Shown piece after piece: positions 1-7,397 of a stretch of DNA of 64,000 nt; the stretch's first letter is position 1; every line of letters starts with the position of its first letter. The position numbers and the translations under genes were made by a program. The notes under the pieces are model-generated. The model was not told the origin of the DNA and did no database searches. It saw nothing but the letters and a program-made list of their open reading frames with translations. The stretch spans positions 1 to 64,000 of the forward strand of contig NZ_JAHVAB010000046.1 in NCBI RefSeq assembly GCF_019264445.1, written 5' to 3'. The DNA comes from Hydrogenophaga sp. (GTDB taxonomy: Bacteria > Pseudomonadota > Gammaproteobacteria > Burkholderiales > Burkholderiaceae_C).

Positions 1-156
1 CACTTCATGATCGCCTGAGCAATCGGTGGTATTTCCCCCTGAAGTTGTTCTGCCTATTCTGCGTTTGGTTTTCGGTCACAAGACCTCGGCCGCCTTCTTG
101 TAACCCGTCTCGTAACGCCGGTCATGGGCCAGCAACGCCCATCCCATTGCTTACTT

Positions 157-236
157 TTATGCGAAGTCGGCTCGGTGCTGTCGTGTCGGCACCCCGGGTA
201 GGAGTCACCTCAAGGCGTCGATAGTGCTTCGCATAA
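157..236. repeat. 10-bp inverted repeat beside integrase remnant
   Basis: TTATGCGAAG at 157-166 is repeated perfectly in inverted orientation at 227-236, with 60 bases between the arms. The right arm abuts the stop codon of the integrase remnant (237-239). This could be a recombination site or an element end tied to that integrase; the function is inference. I see no gene in 1-236. Confidence 0.45.
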
Positions 237-398
237 TCACAACCCTTGTAGGAAGGTCAACAGGGCCTTCGGCGCGCGGTACCGCGCATGCTTGATCTCC
301 GGTTGCTTCAGCCGCGCCAGCGCGCACTCCTTCATGGCCAGATCCGCCTCGACGTACATGTGAGTTGTCGAAGGACTCTCATACCCAGCCAGAGCGCG
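237..398 (-). pseudogene. Tyrosine recombinase (integrase) C-terminal remnant
   Basis: Leftward reading gives a typical tyrosine-recombinase tail: IALWLG, then after a one-base deletion near 380-384, ESPSTTHMYVEADLAMKE and a terminal ALLTFLQGL before the stop at 237. The block resembles the conserved H-x-x..THxYvead region that carries the last catalytic residues (the Tyr of THMY). Only about 50 residues survive out of an expected 300 or more, and the upstream side joins directly to a copper-ATPase fragment. It is a dead fragment marking an old recombination event; the family assignment rests on this short motif. Confidence 0.6.
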
Positions 399-584
399 AT
401 CTCACAAGGGCCTGCCGAATCTGAGGGTGCATCGGGCAGGTGTATTCAGAGTCCGTCCCCCTTGCGCACCGGGCGCGGTGCGCTTGTGGGTGTGATGACC
501 GTCGTAGTGGTGTGCACCATGCATGGTCCCAACTGCAGCCACGCCTTGGGCCGCGTGTTGATGCTCCAGATCAGGCTTCTCCAT
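399..584 (-). pseudogene. Copper P-type ATPase N-terminal remnant
   Basis: From an ATG at 584 the leftward frame reads MEKPDLEHQHAAQG followed by a His-rich stretch. After a frameshift near 470 comes EYTCPMHPQIRQ, the heavy-metal-binding motif found at the start of CopA/SilP-type ATPases (compare [11 protein letters not shown] in the intact ATPase at 7398). The coding sequence then runs straight into the integrase remnant near 399. Everything after the N-terminal metal-binding segment is missing. A CueR-type promoter lies just upstream (649-679), so this was probably a copper-induced ATPase gene before truncation. Confidence 0.6.
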
Positions 585-648
585 GGAGCAATGGTTGTGC
601 TCGGGCGAGCTGGTGGTCTGCGTCCTTGGGAAATCTCCTTGCTTCACA

Positions 649-679
649 AGGTTCGACCCTCCAACGGTTGGAAGGTCAA
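649..679 (-). promoter_or_regulatory. CueR/MerR-type copper promoter and operator
   Basis: On the minus strand TTGACC (679-674) and GAACCT (654-649) are separated by exactly 19 bases. The spacer holds the dyad CCAACCGTTGG. Long 19-bp spacers with a central dyad are the hallmark of MerR-family activated promoters, and the match to known CueR-controlled copA promoters is close. It points at the truncated ATPase fragment. No intact MerR-family gene is present in the window to act on it. Confidence 0.7.
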
Positions 680-745
680 GCCGTGGACCACGCAATCGGG
701 CCCACCGACGGGCGATGATGCTCAGCTGGCCCCCCCATTAGGCTA

Positions 746-1144
746 TCACTTCTTCTTCGTAGCGCCTTGATGCTCCTTGGCCAGGAATTTGTCCATCTCG
801 GCAATTTCCTTCTTTTGTGCGCTGATGATCTGGCTGGCCATCTTGCGCATTTGAGGCGCCTTGCCGTCTCTGAGTTCGGCCTGGGCCATGTCAATGGCAC
901 GTTGGTGGTGAATGCGCGTCATCATTGAGAAATCAACGTCTGTGTTTCCAGTCATGGGCATGGAAGACATCTTGTCATTCATGTCCTTCATCATGGCTTT
1001 CATGTCCGTGCCGCCGCCGGCAGGTGCCGCTTGGTTTGCAGCACTGTGCCCATGGGGGGCCGCCTGTTGTGCGCTCGCTGGGTGCAGCATGCCCGCGCCG
1101 AGTGCGAGCACCACTCCAGAGAGCTTCCAGATCGAGATGGTCAT
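746..1144 (-). CDS. DUF305 periplasmic protein, copy 1
   Basis: A 132-residue exported protein with an N-terminal signal segment (MTISIWKLSGVVLALGAGML) and a His/Met-rich mature part. The DUF305 core is visible: MPMTGNTDVDFSMMTRIHHQRAIDMAQAE around residues 64-92, then MRKMASQIISAQKKEI. DUF305 proteins are helical, ferritin-like, and common in copper clusters; binding of metal through the HH and Met residues is plausible but not shown. The start at 1144 is chosen because it overlaps the stop of the preceding four-helix gene by ATGA and supplies a signal peptide. Two related proteins lie at 13309 and 20669. Confidence 0.85.
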   Translation of the reverse strand: MTISIWKLSGVVLALGAGMLHPASAQQAAPHGHSAANQAAPAGGGTDMKAMMKDMNDKMSSMPMTGNTDVDFSMMTRIHHQRAIDMAQAELRDGKAPQMRKMASQIISAQKKEIAEMDKFLAKEHQGATKKK

Positions 1145-1314
1145 GGCGTCGCCGAGGCAAGCTGGCAGATCTCCACACAGTCGATGTCCAGCGCGATGCA
1201 CTTGGCCATCATCTTCACCTCCTGCTCTGCCAGGCAGGAAGCAGCGCAGTGGTTGCATGCCGCAGCGCAAGCGTTGCAAGCTTCGATACAAGCGGCATAA
1301 GTTTCATGTGACAT
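1141..1314 (-). CDS. Truncated four-helix-bundle copper-binding protein
   Basis: A 57-residue Cys-rich protein starting MSHETYAACIEACNACAAAC with a strong AGGAGA ribosome site at 1319-1324. Cysteines fall at 9, 13, 16, 20, 23, 27, 39, 46 and 50 in the CxxxC/CxxC spacing of DUF326/Csp copper-storage bundles, which are normally about 105-130 residues. The reading frame stops after CQLASATP, roughly half way, and its TGA overlaps the ATG of the DUF305 gene. Either a deletion joined the two genes or this is a functional short form; the missing half would hold two of the four helices. Confidence 0.75.
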   Translation of the reverse strand: MSHETYAACIEACNACAAACNHCAASCLAEQEVKMMAKCIALDIDCVEICQLASATP

Positions 1315-1330
1315 CGTTTTCTCCTATGCG

Positions 1331-1350
1331 AAAAAAGCCGGAGGACCGGC
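1331..1350 (-). terminator. Rho-independent terminator after cusF-like gene
   Basis: Leftward reading gives GCCGG-TCCT-CCGGC followed by six T. It sits after the CusF-like stop at 1398 and before the four-helix gene start at 1314, so the copper operon probably ends here. Confidence 0.7.
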
Positions 1351-1397
1351 GGAACAGGCGACCCGAGAGCCGCCCAGGGAGGTCAGAGAGACGATCT

Positions 1398-1742
1398 TCA
1401 GCGCGCCGCCTCAAGCTTGATGACGGTGAACTTCCCGTCGATCTTGTCGGCCGTGAACTGCACCTTGTTGCCAACTTGGACTTTCTCCAGCACGGCTGGG
1501 TCCTGAACCTGAAACACCATCGTCATGCCGGGCATGTCCAGGTTCTTGAGAGGACCGTGCTTGATGGTGAGCTTCAGGTTTTCCTTGTCAACTTTCCGGA
1601 TCTCTCCCTCGGCAAACGGCGTGCCCGCAGGCGCAGATGCGCTCGCCGGGTCGGTGGTCGGTTGTGCACCAGCCAAGCCGGAAATGGATATCAGGGCTGC
1701 TGCAATGACCGCTGCAGACCAGGTGTTTCGAGAGGATGTCAT
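1398..1742 (-). CDS. CusF-like periplasmic copper chaperone, copy 1
   Basis: A 114-residue protein with a signal peptide (MTSSRNTWSAAVIAAALISI, cleavage likely after LAGAQ). The mature part matches the small CusF beta-barrel: EGEIRKVDKENLKLTIKHGP, then the metal site LDMPGMTMVFQV with the Met-x-x-Met pair, and a closing VQFTADKIDG. CusF proteins bind Cu(I)/Ag(I) with Met, His and a Trp; no Trp is seen at the usual position. The start is at 1742, supported by AGGAAA upstream. It is the last gene of the leftward copper operon, and a paralogue lies at 11516. Confidence 0.88.
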   Translation of the reverse strand: MTSSRNTWSAAVIAAALISISGLAGAQPTTDPASASAPAGTPFAEGEIRKVDKENLKLTIKHGPLKNLDMPGMTMVFQVQDPAVLEKVQVGNKVQFTADKIDGKFTVIKLEAAR

Positions 1743-1802
1743 GGCTCGTTTCCTAATATTGAGTGAAGTGGCACGGTGCGACACGCACCGCGTCTGATGC
1801 CA

Positions 1803-2309
1803 TTACTTGGCGGACGCCTTGCCCTTGGCCTTGGCGACGGTGACTGCGCCCTTCATGCCCGCGTCGTAATGGCCGGGCTGCAGGCACGCGAAGTCCACCT
1901 TGCCAGCCTTGGTGAACTGCCAGATGACTTCGCCGTTCTTGCCCGGGGCCAAGGTGACCATGTTGGGATCGTCGTGTTCCATCTCCGGGTTCTTCTTCAT
2001 CACCTCGTAGTGCTCCTTGAGTTCTTGCTCAGTGCCAAGGACCAGCTCATGCTTGACCTTGCCCGAGTTCGTGATGAGGAAGCGGACGGTTTCGTTCTGC
2101 TGGACATCGATGGTGGCGGGGTTGAAGCGCATGGCATCGGTCATGTCAACCTTGATCGTGCGCGTGACTTTGGCGGCCACGCCGGGTTTGCCAACGGCCG
2201 CGCCTGGCTCGCCATGGCCACCCGCGTGGGTGCCAGATGCAAAGGCGGCGCTTGTGGCAACAGCGAACAAGGTTGCGGCGACTGCGTTACGGATGGTTTG
2301 TGTCTTCAT
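1803..2309 (-). CDS. Cupredoxin-family periplasmic copper protein (CopI-like), copy 1
   Basis: A 168-residue exported protein with a signal peptide ending near AFASG. The C-terminal half is a plastocyanin/azurin-like fold: MRFNPATIDV, KVKHELVLG with the first His ligand, and a loop CLQPGHYDAGM that supplies Cys, His and Met of a type 1 copper site. The gene lies 24 bases downstream of the multicopper oxidase and upstream of cusF. It is likely a periplasmic electron carrier or copper buffer; substrate and partner are not evident. A signal-less paralogue is at 11913. Confidence 0.87.
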   Translation of the reverse strand: MKTQTIRNAVAATLFAVATSAAFASGTHAGGHGEPGAAVGKPGVAAKVTRTIKVDMTDAMRFNPATIDVQQNETVRFLITNSGKVKHELVLGTEQELKEHYEVMKKNPEMEHDDPNMVTLAPGKNGEVIWQFTKAGKVDFACLQPGHYDAGMKGAVTVAKAKGKASAK

Positions 2310-2333
2310 GGTGGGTTCCTCGGTTAAAAAAGA

Positions 2334-3752
2334 TCAGTGGCTTGCGTGGCCACCATTGGCTGGCTTGCGGACTTGAACTTCGATGTTCTTGGCGGGCATG
2401 TTTTGAGCTGGCATGGCCGATGGGCCGGCTCCGCTGGATCTGGCAGGCTCGGCCATGGGTGCGCCGTACTCGTACGCGACCGTGCCCTTGGGGTGTTTAA
2501 ACCAACCGGGGTTGGAGTAATCCCCTGGCTTTTGGTCCTTGCGCACCTTCACCATGCTGAACATGCCGCCCATCTCGACGGAGCCGAACGGCCCTTCGCC
2601 GCTCATCATCCGAGCGGTGTTGTCCGGCAGCGGCATCTCCATCTCGCCCATGTCGGCCATGCCACGCTCGCCCATGACCATGTAGTCGGGCACGAGCTTG
2701 GTGATCTGCTTGACCACGTCCTTGTGATCGACACCGATCATCGTGGGCACGTCGTGCCCCATGGCGTTCATCGTGTGATGGCTCTTGTGGCAGTGGAAGG
2801 CCCAATCGCCTTCTTCGTCGGCCAGGAACTCCACCTGGCGCATCTGACCCACGGCCACGTCGGTTGTCACCTCATACCAGCGGGTGCTCTTGGGCGTAGG
2901 CCCACCATCGGTGCCCGTCACCAGGAACTCGTGCCCGTGCAGGTGCATGGGGTGGTTGGTCATGGTCAGGTTGCCGAAGCGGATCCGCACCTTGTCGTTG
3001 AGCCGCACGTTGAGGGAATCGATACCTGGAAAAACGCGGCTGTTCCACGACCAGAGGTTGAAATCCAGCATGGTCATGATCTTCGGGGTCGCGCTGCCCG
3101 GCTCGATGTCGTAAGCGTTGAGCAGGAACACGAAATCGCGATCGACCTCTTCGATGAGCGGATGCTTGTTCTTCGGATGCGTGACCCAGAAGCCCATCAT
3201 CCCCATCGCCATCTGCGTCATTTCATCGGCGTGCGGGTGGTACATGAACGTCCCCGGGCGGCGCGCGACGAACTCGTAGACGAAGGTCTTGCCCGGCTGG
3301 ATCGGCGGCTGGGTCAGGCCCGACACGCCGTCCATGCCATTGGGCAGCCGCTGCCCGTGCCAGTGGATAGAGGTGTGCTCAGGCAGCTTGTTGGTGACAA
3401 AGATCCGCACCCGGTCGCCTTCGACCACCTCGATGGTCGGACCTGGCGACTGACCGTTGTAGCCCCACAGGTGGGCCTTGAAGCCCGGTGCCATCTCGCG
3501 TACGACGGGTTCGGCGACGAGGTGGAATTCCTTCACGCCGTTGTTCATCCGCCATGGCAGCGTCCAGCCGTTCAAGGTGACCACCGGGTTGTAGGGCCGG
3601 CCTGTGGATGGCGTCAGGGGCGGCATGGTGTCTGGCCGGGTCTGCAGGACCGGTTCCGGCAACGCAGCCATGGCCACCTTGCTCACGGAAGCGGCTGCGA
3701 TTGCGCCGGTGATGGCGCCCGCACCGCTCAGAAAGTTGCGTCTGTTGTTCAT
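2334..3752 (-). CDS. Multicopper oxidase (CopA/PcoA-type)
   Basis: A 472-residue protein with a Tat-like leader (MNNRRNFLSGAGAITGAIAA). All four copper-ligand blocks are visible: HWHGQR at 130-135, HPHADE at 172-177, HPMHLHGHEF, and HCHKSHHTMNAMGHDVP near the C-terminus. These ligate one type 1 and a trinuclear copper centre. Met-rich segments (MGERGMADMGEMEMP) fit periplasmic Cu(I) oxidation, the role of CopA/PcoA oxidases. It is shorter than PcoA (about 600). The start at 3752 is preferred over 3776 because AGGA lies upstream and the leader begins cleanly. It follows the TolC-like gene in one operon. Confidence 0.92.
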   Translation of the reverse strand: MNNRRNFLSGAGAITGAIAAASVSKVAMAALPEPVLQTRPDTMPPLTPSTGRPYNPVVTLNGWTLPWRMNNGVKEFHLVAEPVVREMAPGFKAHLWGYNGQSPGPTIEVVEGDRVRIFVTNKLPEHTSIHWHGQRLPNGMDGVSGLTQPPIQPGKTFVYEFVARRPGTFMYHPHADEMTQMAMGMMGFWVTHPKNKHPLIEEVDRDFVFLLNAYDIEPGSATPKIMTMLDFNLWSWNSRVFPGIDSLNVRLNDKVRIRFGNLTMTNHPMHLHGHEFLVTGTDGGPTPKSTRWYEVTTDVAVGQMRQVEFLADEEGDWAFHCHKSHHTMNAMGHDVPTMIGVDHKDVVKQITKLVPDYMVMGERGMADMGEMEMPLPDNTARMMSGEGPFGSVEMGGMFSMVKVRKDQKPGDYSNPGWFKHPKGTVAYEYGAPMAEPARSSGAGPSAMPAQNMPAKNIEVQVRKPANGGHASH

Positions 3753-3772
3753 GTGTGTCCTGGAAATGGGGC

Positions 3773-5194
3773 TCAATGGGCCGCTGCGGCGGCGGGCTGA
3801 GAGCCGCCGCTGGCGGCTGGTGCGGCGGCCGCAATGGGGCGCCCTCGAAGGGATGCCGACAGAGCCGCGTCCGCAAGCCAGAATTGCTGTTGCGCTTCGA
3901 TAGCCCGGGTTACGCTGGTGACCTGGGCGCGCGCCTCGGCCAGCAACTCGAAGACCCCGATCAACATCCCGTTGTAGCGCAGCATGTTTTCTTCGGCCAT
4001 GGACTGGCGCAGCGGGACGATCTCGTCACGGTAGTGCCGCGCGATGTCGTAGGCGGTGCGGTAGGCGGAGTACCCTTCTCGAAGCTGGGACGTGGCACCG
4101 CGTACAGCGGCGTCGTAGCGATTGGCCGCAGCGAGAGATTGGGCGTTGAGCGCCTCGCGCTGGGCGGAGCCCCAATCGAACAAGGGCAAGCGGATGTCCA
4201 GCTCGAAACCGCGGGCTGTACCCCGCGTGCCTTCGGCGTTGTCGAACACGGTATCGCGCCGAATCCCGGCCTCGATATCGATGTACGTGAACAGCAGGTT
4301 GATACCCTGCGACTTTCCAGCCAAGTCGAGCTGGGCACGCGCTTGCTGCACGTCCAGGCGCTGCGCGGTTGCTGCAGATGCCACCGCCTTGGCCTCGCGG
4401 GGAGCCTTCGGCAGATCAGGCAAGCGTTCGGGCAGCTTGAGCTTGGCCGATTGCGCATTGTCCAGTCCAAGTGCCCGCACCAACTCTTCACGGGCGGCGA
4501 CGGCCGTGTGCCGCGCAGATGCCAGTTCGGTGGTCGCGTCGGCGTAAAACACTTGTTGCCGCGCCCGCTGCAGCTTGCTGAAATTGCCCACGAGCTGCAT
4601 GCGCCGGGCAAGCTCGGCACTCGCCTCGGCCGACTGCTTGACCTGCTCGGCGTACTGCAGCGTCTGCTGGGCCGCAACAGCCCGCACCCAGGTTTGGCGC
4701 ACTTGGGTGATCTGGTCAACGACGGTGCTTGTGAGTTGGATCTGCGCCTGTGCCGCTTGGCTGCGTGCGATCGAAATGCGCTTGGGCAGCAGCAGGATGT
4801 CGACCAATCCAAAGGACAGAAGTCGACCGATTTCCAGCTCATCGCCCAGCCGCACGCGCTCGAAGCTGAAGACCGGGTTCGGTATGCGGCCGGCCTGGTT
4901 CGCTGCAGCGATGTCAGCCCAGTTCTGCGCGATGAGCGCCTGGAGTGCGGGACTGTTGGCCAGGGCCAACTGAACCGCACCTTCCTGAGTCAGCGGCTTG
5001 CCAAGCAGTTCCTCAGACAACGATGCCCGGGCGACGCGCTGATTCTGGCTCGTGCTGAGTTCCAGTTTGCCGCCGGTGAACTCGGCAGCAGATGCGTTGG
5101 TTTCCTTGACCGCGTCGTCAATTCCGAGAGATGCACAACCTGTCAGGAAGGCTGCGGCTGCAGCAGCGAGCGACAAACGAAGCGACCGGATCAT
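3773..5194 (-). CDS. TolC-family outer membrane lipoprotein of copper operon
   Basis: A 473-residue outer-membrane efflux protein. The leader ends in the lipobox FLTGC, so Cys21 is probably acylated. The rest is the alternating helical hairpin pattern of TolC/CusC proteins (for example the repeated AELARRMQLVGNFSKLQRA and REGYSAYRTAYDIARHYRDE segments). It starts with ATGA overlap on the small upstream gene and is followed by the oxidase. In such copA-type clusters the TolC-like protein occupies the CopB slot. No RND or MFP gene adjoins it, so it may act without a dedicated pump or with the distant cusBA. Confidence 0.88.
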   Translation of the reverse strand: MIRSLRLSLAAAAAAFLTGCASLGIDDAVKETNASAAEFTGGKLELSTSQNQRVARASLSEELLGKPLTQEGAVQLALANSPALQALIAQNWADIAAANQAGRIPNPVFSFERVRLGDELEIGRLLSFGLVDILLLPKRISIARSQAAQAQIQLTSTVVDQITQVRQTWVRAVAAQQTLQYAEQVKQSAEASAELARRMQLVGNFSKLQRARQQVFYADATTELASARHTAVAAREELVRALGLDNAQSAKLKLPERLPDLPKAPREAKAVASAATAQRLDVQQARAQLDLAGKSQGINLLFTYIDIEAGIRRDTVFDNAEGTRGTARGFELDIRLPLFDWGSAQREALNAQSLAAANRYDAAVRGATSQLREGYSAYRTAYDIARHYRDEIVPLRQSMAEENMLRYNGMLIGVFELLAEARAQVTSVTRAIEAQQQFWLADAALSASLRGRPIAAAAPAASGGSQPAAAAAH

Positions 5195-5514
5195 GGCTTC
5201 TCCTTGGACGTCGGAGCAGGCATTGCATGACCCTGTCCGTGGCCGGCGCTGGACGTCTCAGCGGCATCCTCGTCAGCAACCTCTTTCGCATAGGCTCGCC
5301 AACCGCCCCGTTGCTCCACGGTGGTATTGGCAGCGCGCCAGGGGATCGGCTTTTCGTCAGAGAAGGCTTTGTAGCCTTCCATGGCGGAGTTGTAGGGGAG
5401 TGCCGGCGTCTGGCTCGGCACGGGGGTTGAACCTTGGGAGTTCTGCGCTCCTGCGGTCAAAGCCACAAACGTGGTCAGGCAAGCCAGCCAAGGGGCCGGC
5501 GATAAAGTGAGCAT
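5191..5514 (-). CDS. Small exported protein of the copper operon, unknown function
   Basis: A 107-residue protein starting MLTLSPAPWLACLTTFVALTA, a likely signal peptide, followed by a Pro/Ser-rich and His/Met-poor mature region with AMEGYKAFSDEKPIPWRAAN and a tail GHGQGHAMPAP. I recognise no catalytic motif. Its TGA overlaps the ATG of the TolC-like gene, so it is translationally coupled and probably acts with that protein in the periplasm. Proteins of this size are often found at this place in copper clusters. The start at 5514 is chosen over 5553 because it gives a clean signal sequence. Confidence 0.7.
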   Translation of the reverse strand: MLTLSPAPWLACLTTFVALTAGAQNSQGSTPVPSQTPALPYNSAMEGYKAFSDEKPIPWRAANTTVEQRGGWRAYAKEVADEDAAETSSAGHGQGHAMPAPTSKEKP

Positions 5515-5633
5515 GTGATCCTCGCGATGTTCATGAACGAAATGACGTGGCATCGCCCCGCAAGGCGAGCAACATCAAGAACGAAACAAGCGCGTCCGAA
5601 CGTCGGCAGCAAAACTGCCGGGGCTGGACACGA

Positions 5634-6017
5634 TCACGCGCGAGGTGGTTTGTGGGGAACGCTCGGCGTTACGGACGCCGGCGGGTGGAGAGGCTCTGCG
5701 AGGTCAGCCTGTGGCGGGCTGTGGGCGTCGATAGCAGCAAAGGCAGGCGTCAGGCCCACTCCATGGCATGGAGCACAGTTGCCGCACCTGTGGCCTTGGT
5801 CAGGTCCACCACCAGCGCGATGCGTGTCGACCTGGGCCTCGTGATGATCGCTTGCCATGGCCGCATGGCTACCGTGGTGGTCGTCGATGGTCAGCGCACT
5901 CACCGCAGCCGGGCGATTCGCAGCCGGGCCGCACAGCGTCATGGCTGCCGCAGCGTATGCCTGGAAAGGCACCGCGAGCATCAGGAGCCACAGCAGGAGT
6001 GCGCGAAAGCTGACCAT
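5634..6017 (-). CDS. Exported Cys/His-rich protein, DUF2946-like
   Basis: A 127-residue protein with an N-terminal hydrophobic leader (MVSFRALLLWLLMLAVPFQAYA). The mature part has many His residues (DDHHGSHAAMASDHHEAQ) and the motif HRCGNCAPCHG. This resembles DUF2946/CopL-like periplasmic proteins found at the head of copper operons. It is the first gene of the leftward cluster. A role in copper binding is inferred from composition only. Confidence 0.65.
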   Translation of the reverse strand: MVSFRALLLWLLMLAVPFQAYAAAAMTLCGPAANRPAAVSALTIDDHHGSHAAMASDHHEAQVDTHRAGGGPDQGHRCGNCAPCHGVGLTPAFAAIDAHSPPQADLAEPLHPPASVTPSVPHKPPRA

Positions 6018-6197
6018 TTTTCGGATTATAAGTGGAAAGGGCTGGAGTTCGTTCGCCCAAGGTAGTTTGGTAGTGGTGCAGTTTGGACAGTGGCCTGTTA
6101 CAAAGTAGTTTTTGCACCAGAAGCTGTCCGGATAAACGGTCTTGACTTGTAACGAAAGTTAACCAAATTCAACCAGCTTAAAAAGGATGGTGATAGG
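6018..6197. other. Divergent intergenic region, likely promoter of leftward copper operon
   Basis: 180 AT-richer bases between the DUF2946-like gene and a rightward gene fragment. It probably contains the promoter of the 6017-to-1398 operon. I see no clear MerR-type 19-bp spacer or clean dyad, so the operator is not assigned. Confidence 0.4.
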
Positions 6198-6658
6198 GTG
6201 AGGCAAGACGGCGATGACTATCTGGCGGTACTCGGAACTGAGCTTAGCTCCTACCTTACCAATCCATACATTGTGGCTTTGATCGTTCCGGTAGGCCTCT
6301 ACTTCATAGCAGCTTTCGGAAAGAAGTTGATCCGAGATAGCCACACAGGCGACCATTTTTTCAAGATGAACGACTGGTACTTGGCTCCAGATGCGGCGCT
6401 AGCGAATGTAGGTGTTGGAATCGCAGAGTGCGTCGATTTGGTAGCTCGATTTGATCCCGCACTTCACAACGGACGGATTCGCGGCACGCTAGTGAAGACG
6501 GTGGCCGGGTTTCTACGTTGTTTGCCACGGAGACAGGATTCGCCCAGGGACCGAACGTTGCCGTCGACCCCACGCGCCAGTTCGCGCTGGAGCGTGACGG
6601 CCCTGCGGAGTGGAACGTCCACATGCTTGCAAGGCTTCAGCTGGCGCGTCGCCTTCAT
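6198..6658 (+). pseudogene. Broken small membrane protein gene, unknown
   Basis: A GTG start at 6198 follows a good AAAAGGATGG ribosome site. The first 90 or so residues look genuine: a charged head, one membrane segment (NPYIVALIVPVGLYFIAAFG) and MNDWYLAPDAALANVG. After about 6490 plausible coding shifts to another frame (FATETGFAQGPNVAVDPTRQF to a stop near 6658). This suggests a frameshift or the junction of two fragments. I do not recognise the family. The following stretch 6659-6967 has no convincing gene. Confidence 0.35.
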
Positions 6659-6851
6659 TGATGCGGCACCACTCCCGGACACCTACGGCCAACAACCCGG
6701 CAGTCCGCCTCCGGAGGAGGACCCCGCGCCGGCGCACGCATTGCGCAAAGCGTGGGGTAATCAGGAAGTTCGGGTCTGCTTCGCGAGGCTCGCTTCAACC
6801 TGCTGCAGCTTTGACGAAAGGGCGAAGTCATGTCCAAGTACACCCGCCCAT

Positions 6852-6882
6852 CACTGGGCAATCAGGGGTCCCCCACTGGGCA
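6852..6882. repeat. Paired CACTGGGCA repeats, possible IS21-family end
   Basis: CACTGGGCA occurs at 6852-6860 and again at 6874-6882, a 22-base period. Short tandem terminal repeats of this spacing are typical of IS21-family element ends. No transposase gene is attached, so this would be a scar only. Confidence 0.3.
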
Positions 6883-6967
6883 TCGAAAAGTGGATCCGAG
6901 GTGGGCGTTTCGAAACTAGAGTACGGTGGCCTTCCGGCTTGCGCGAAGGGACGCAAGGAAAAAGGCC

Positions 6968-7003
6968 ATGAAGAGCTCGTTATTTTCCGAGGAGCAGATC
7001 GCC
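6968..7003 (+). pseudogene. IS3-family orfA 5' fragment
   Basis: Twelve codons starting [12 protein letters not shown] match the opening of IS3-family OrfA transposase proteins (MKxSRFTEEQIA type). The reading frame then enters the MerR remnant. It is a scar of the insertion or recombination that removed the front of the MerR gene. Confidence 0.5.
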
Positions 7004-7350
7004 GAGCGCATCATGCTTTGGAGCGCTCGCAGCGCATCAGCCGCTGGCTGAAGGCCCTGGCCGAGCGCCAGCTGGCCGACCTGGAGGAGAAGCGGCGCGA
7101 GATCGAGCAGATGATGGAAGGCCTGTCGGTGCTGGTGCAGGCCTGCCATGGCGACGACCAGCCCCACTGCGCCATTCTGGACAAGCTCTCGCTGCACAGC
7201 CCGGCCCAGCACCAGCCGGACCACAAGCCGCAGGTCAAGAAGGCCCGCGCCGCGGGCGACGGGGCCACGGATGGCGGCTCCAGCCCCATCGACCTCATGG
7301 CCTGGATGCGCGGCGTTCACGTGCACCAGGCGTCCATACTCACCAGCTGA
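7004..7350 (+). pseudogene. MerR-family metal regulator, C-terminal remnant
   Basis: The frame reads [19 protein letters not shown] (dimerisation helix) and then [16 protein letters not shown]. The CxGDDxxxC loop is the metal-binding loop of CueR/ZntR/PbrR-type regulators. A His-containing tail follows ([13 protein letters not shown]). The N-terminal winged-helix DNA-binding half is absent, replaced by an IS3 fragment. It lies just upstream of and co-directional with the copper ATPase gene, the usual place of its cognate regulator. It cannot bind DNA as it stands. Confidence 0.7.
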
Positions 7351-7397
7351 CAGCCGCTCTGGCCACCCAGGGCTCGAAATTCCAGGAAGGGAAAGAC

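Noticed and set aside
2337..5230. Long plus-strand frames opposite the oxidase and TolC-like genes
   Set aside because: Mirror frames of real minus-strand genes, without recognisable domains or ribosome sites.
6610..7350. A single 246-residue protein ending in the MerR domain
   Set aside because: The upstream 130 residues are unrelated translated junk and IS scars; only the last 110 residues match MerR proteins.
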